Origin: Candidatus Heimdallarchaeota archaeon LC_3
GTDB taxonomy: Archaea; Asgardarchaeota; Heimdallarchaeia; Hodarchaeales; LC-3
Length of the DNA: 64,000 bases
Assembly (NCBI GenBank): GCA_001940645.1
Contig: MDVS01000024.1
Coordinates: 1-64,000, forward strand
Direction: 5' to 3'
Positions 63,233 through 64,000 of this stretch are shown one piece after another. Every line of letters starts with the position of its first letter. Within the stretch, counting starts at the first letter, position 1. The notes under the pieces were generated by a model. It saw nothing but the letters and a program-made list of their open reading frames with translations, made no database searches and was not told the origin of the DNA. Both the position numbers and the translations under genes were made by a program.

Positions 63233-64000
63233 ATGATTTATGGAATTTGGACCTTTTTATCTAATGGAGTGCCGTTGTGGTCCGAATCTATTGATGTAGC
63301 AGGAGAAAGTATTGATGAAGCACTCGTATCTGGATTACTAAGTGCTACGGCTTCTTTTAGTATTGTAACTCTTGGAGGGGATTTGAAAAACATTGTTGTG
63401 CAAGGAAAAGTACTTCATCAAGTTAGTATATGTCATAATTATGCTAAAATTGCTATTTTACTTGATGAACGTATCGATACTAAGAAAATAGATATGTTTT
63501 TTTCTGAAGCGGACAAAATTCTTATCAAAAAATTAAAGGAACATGGGATTATAGAATTAAAAGAACTAGAAACTTATGACTTGGAAATTGATATTAAACC
63601 AATTTTAACTAATGTGCTAGAGGGAACTGTAACTCAGCTCAAATTATTTAATAGTTATTTAAAGCAGCTTTACACCGAAGAGGATGAAGAATTTGAAATT
63701 TTATTTGATAAAATATATAAAATAATTCCTTTTTTGATTAACCAGAATTTAAATCTTATAATTCAAGAATCAGAATCTAAAAGAATTTTATTCAATCACA
63801 GATATATTGAAATAAACATGGAAACACAAATGGAGATAATTAAATCACTTAGTCCTTATCAGGAACCAAATGTGTTGTATGCAGATGCTGATCTAGATTC
63901 ACAAAGCCTTTATATGTTTGTAGGAAAAATTTCTATTAATCATTTTTCATTCAATAACTATTTGTTAACAATATTTTCCCAGCTCACCACAAATTCTTTT
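63233..64000 (+). CDS. Uncharacterised protein, truncated by window end
   Basis: The frame is open from the ATG at 63233 to the last base (256 codons), with no stop. GGAG lies about 12 bases upstream. The N-terminal 90 residues (starting MIYGIWTFLSNGVPLW, with SGLLSATASFSIV) have the alternating strand/helix pattern of longin- or Roadblock-like sensor domains common in Asgard archaea; this is a weak resemblance. The rest is helical with a charged middle section. No family is recognised. Confidence 0.6.
   Translation, partial: MIYGIWTFLSNGVPLWSESIDVAGESIDEALVSGLLSATASFSIVTLGGDLKNIVVQGKVLHQVSICHNYAKIAILLDERIDTKKIDMFFSEADKILIKKLKEHGIIELKELETYDLEIDIKPILTNVLEGTVTQLKLFNSYLKQLYTEEDEEFEILFDKIYKIIPFLINQNLNLIIQESESKRILFNHRYIEINMETQMEIIKSLSPYQEPNVLYADADLDSQSLYMFVGKISINHFSFNNYLLTIFSQLTTNSF

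Overview
The window is AT-rich and gene-dense, with archaeal information-processing genes beside several eukaryote-like signatures. The archaeal genes are a ribosomal L7Ae-S28e-L24e cluster, a RIO kinase and a bacterio-opsin-activator-type HTH regulator. The eukaryote-like ones are two Ras/Rab-type small GTPases, a Roadblock/LC7 protein, an AN1 zinc finger and an AcuC-type deacetylase. Promoters are archaeal (TATA-like boxes), and starts are often preceded by GGTG(A) or GGAGG. Together this points to an Asgard (Promethearchaeota) archaeon, perhaps of the Heimdallarchaeia. That is inference from gene content; no rRNA gene is present to confirm it.

Layout. 1-1366: an IS4-type insertion sequence with both terminal inverted repeats, its left end exactly at the window edge. 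1.4-8.5 kb: an M24 aminopeptidase P, a large FtsX-type membrane protein, an APH-like kinase and an orphan protein. 8.5-13.5 kb (minus): a five-gene MoxR/DUF58/DUF4129 cluster. 13.8-18 kb: a GH57 glycoside hydrolase, a TnpB element whose right end runs into purA, and purA. 18-26.7 kb: a histone-deacetylase-like enzyme, a Roadblock protein, a 744-aa orphan, an eIF2B-like protein, a DNA methyltransferase, and a CBS-membrane/Gly-Phe-rich zinc-ribbon pair. 27-30.4 kb: a frameshifted MESH1-like HD hydrolase, a winged-HTH regulator, a candidate structured RNA, two small ORFs, a RIO kinase and a GNAT enzyme. 30.4-36.9 kb: a Gdt1-type transporter, an SDR epimerase, a PIG-V-like membrane protein, a DUF389 protein and a 796-aa protein with a degenerate CofD-like domain. 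36.9-42.6 kb: sufB, a second winged-HTH paralog, a FAU-1-like remnant, a TPR protein and an AN1-finger membrane protein. 42.7-47.8 kb: ribosomal genes, a GTPase, an LRR protein, a branched-chain aminotransferase and an HTH_10 regulator. 47.9-64 kb: malQ, tryptophanase, small membrane proteins, an RHH protein, an aminotransferase, a histidine phosphatase, a Ca-type P-ATPase, a deoxyribosyltransferase-like protein, a Cas4-like nuclease, a GTPase with an overlapping partner, a DinB protein and an edge-truncated orphan.

The most coherent new signal is regulatory. A near-identical 16-bp palindrome (ATTAACTATAGTTAAT type) lies just downstream of the TATA boxes of sufB and of two small paralogous winged-helix genes, twice in front of the first of these. 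This looks like an autoregulated repressor circuit controlling Fe-S cluster assembly. Other points worth following are a structured RNA around 28.24-28.44 kb containing a sequestered perfect Shine-Dalgarno sequence, a TnpB with Asp in place of the middle catalytic Glu, and purA taking its last codons from the TnpB element.

The carbon genes (GH57, MalQ) suggest storage-glucan turnover. Tryptophanase and the two aminotransferases suggest amino-acid fermentation. No CRISPR array, rRNA or tRNA was recognised by eye.
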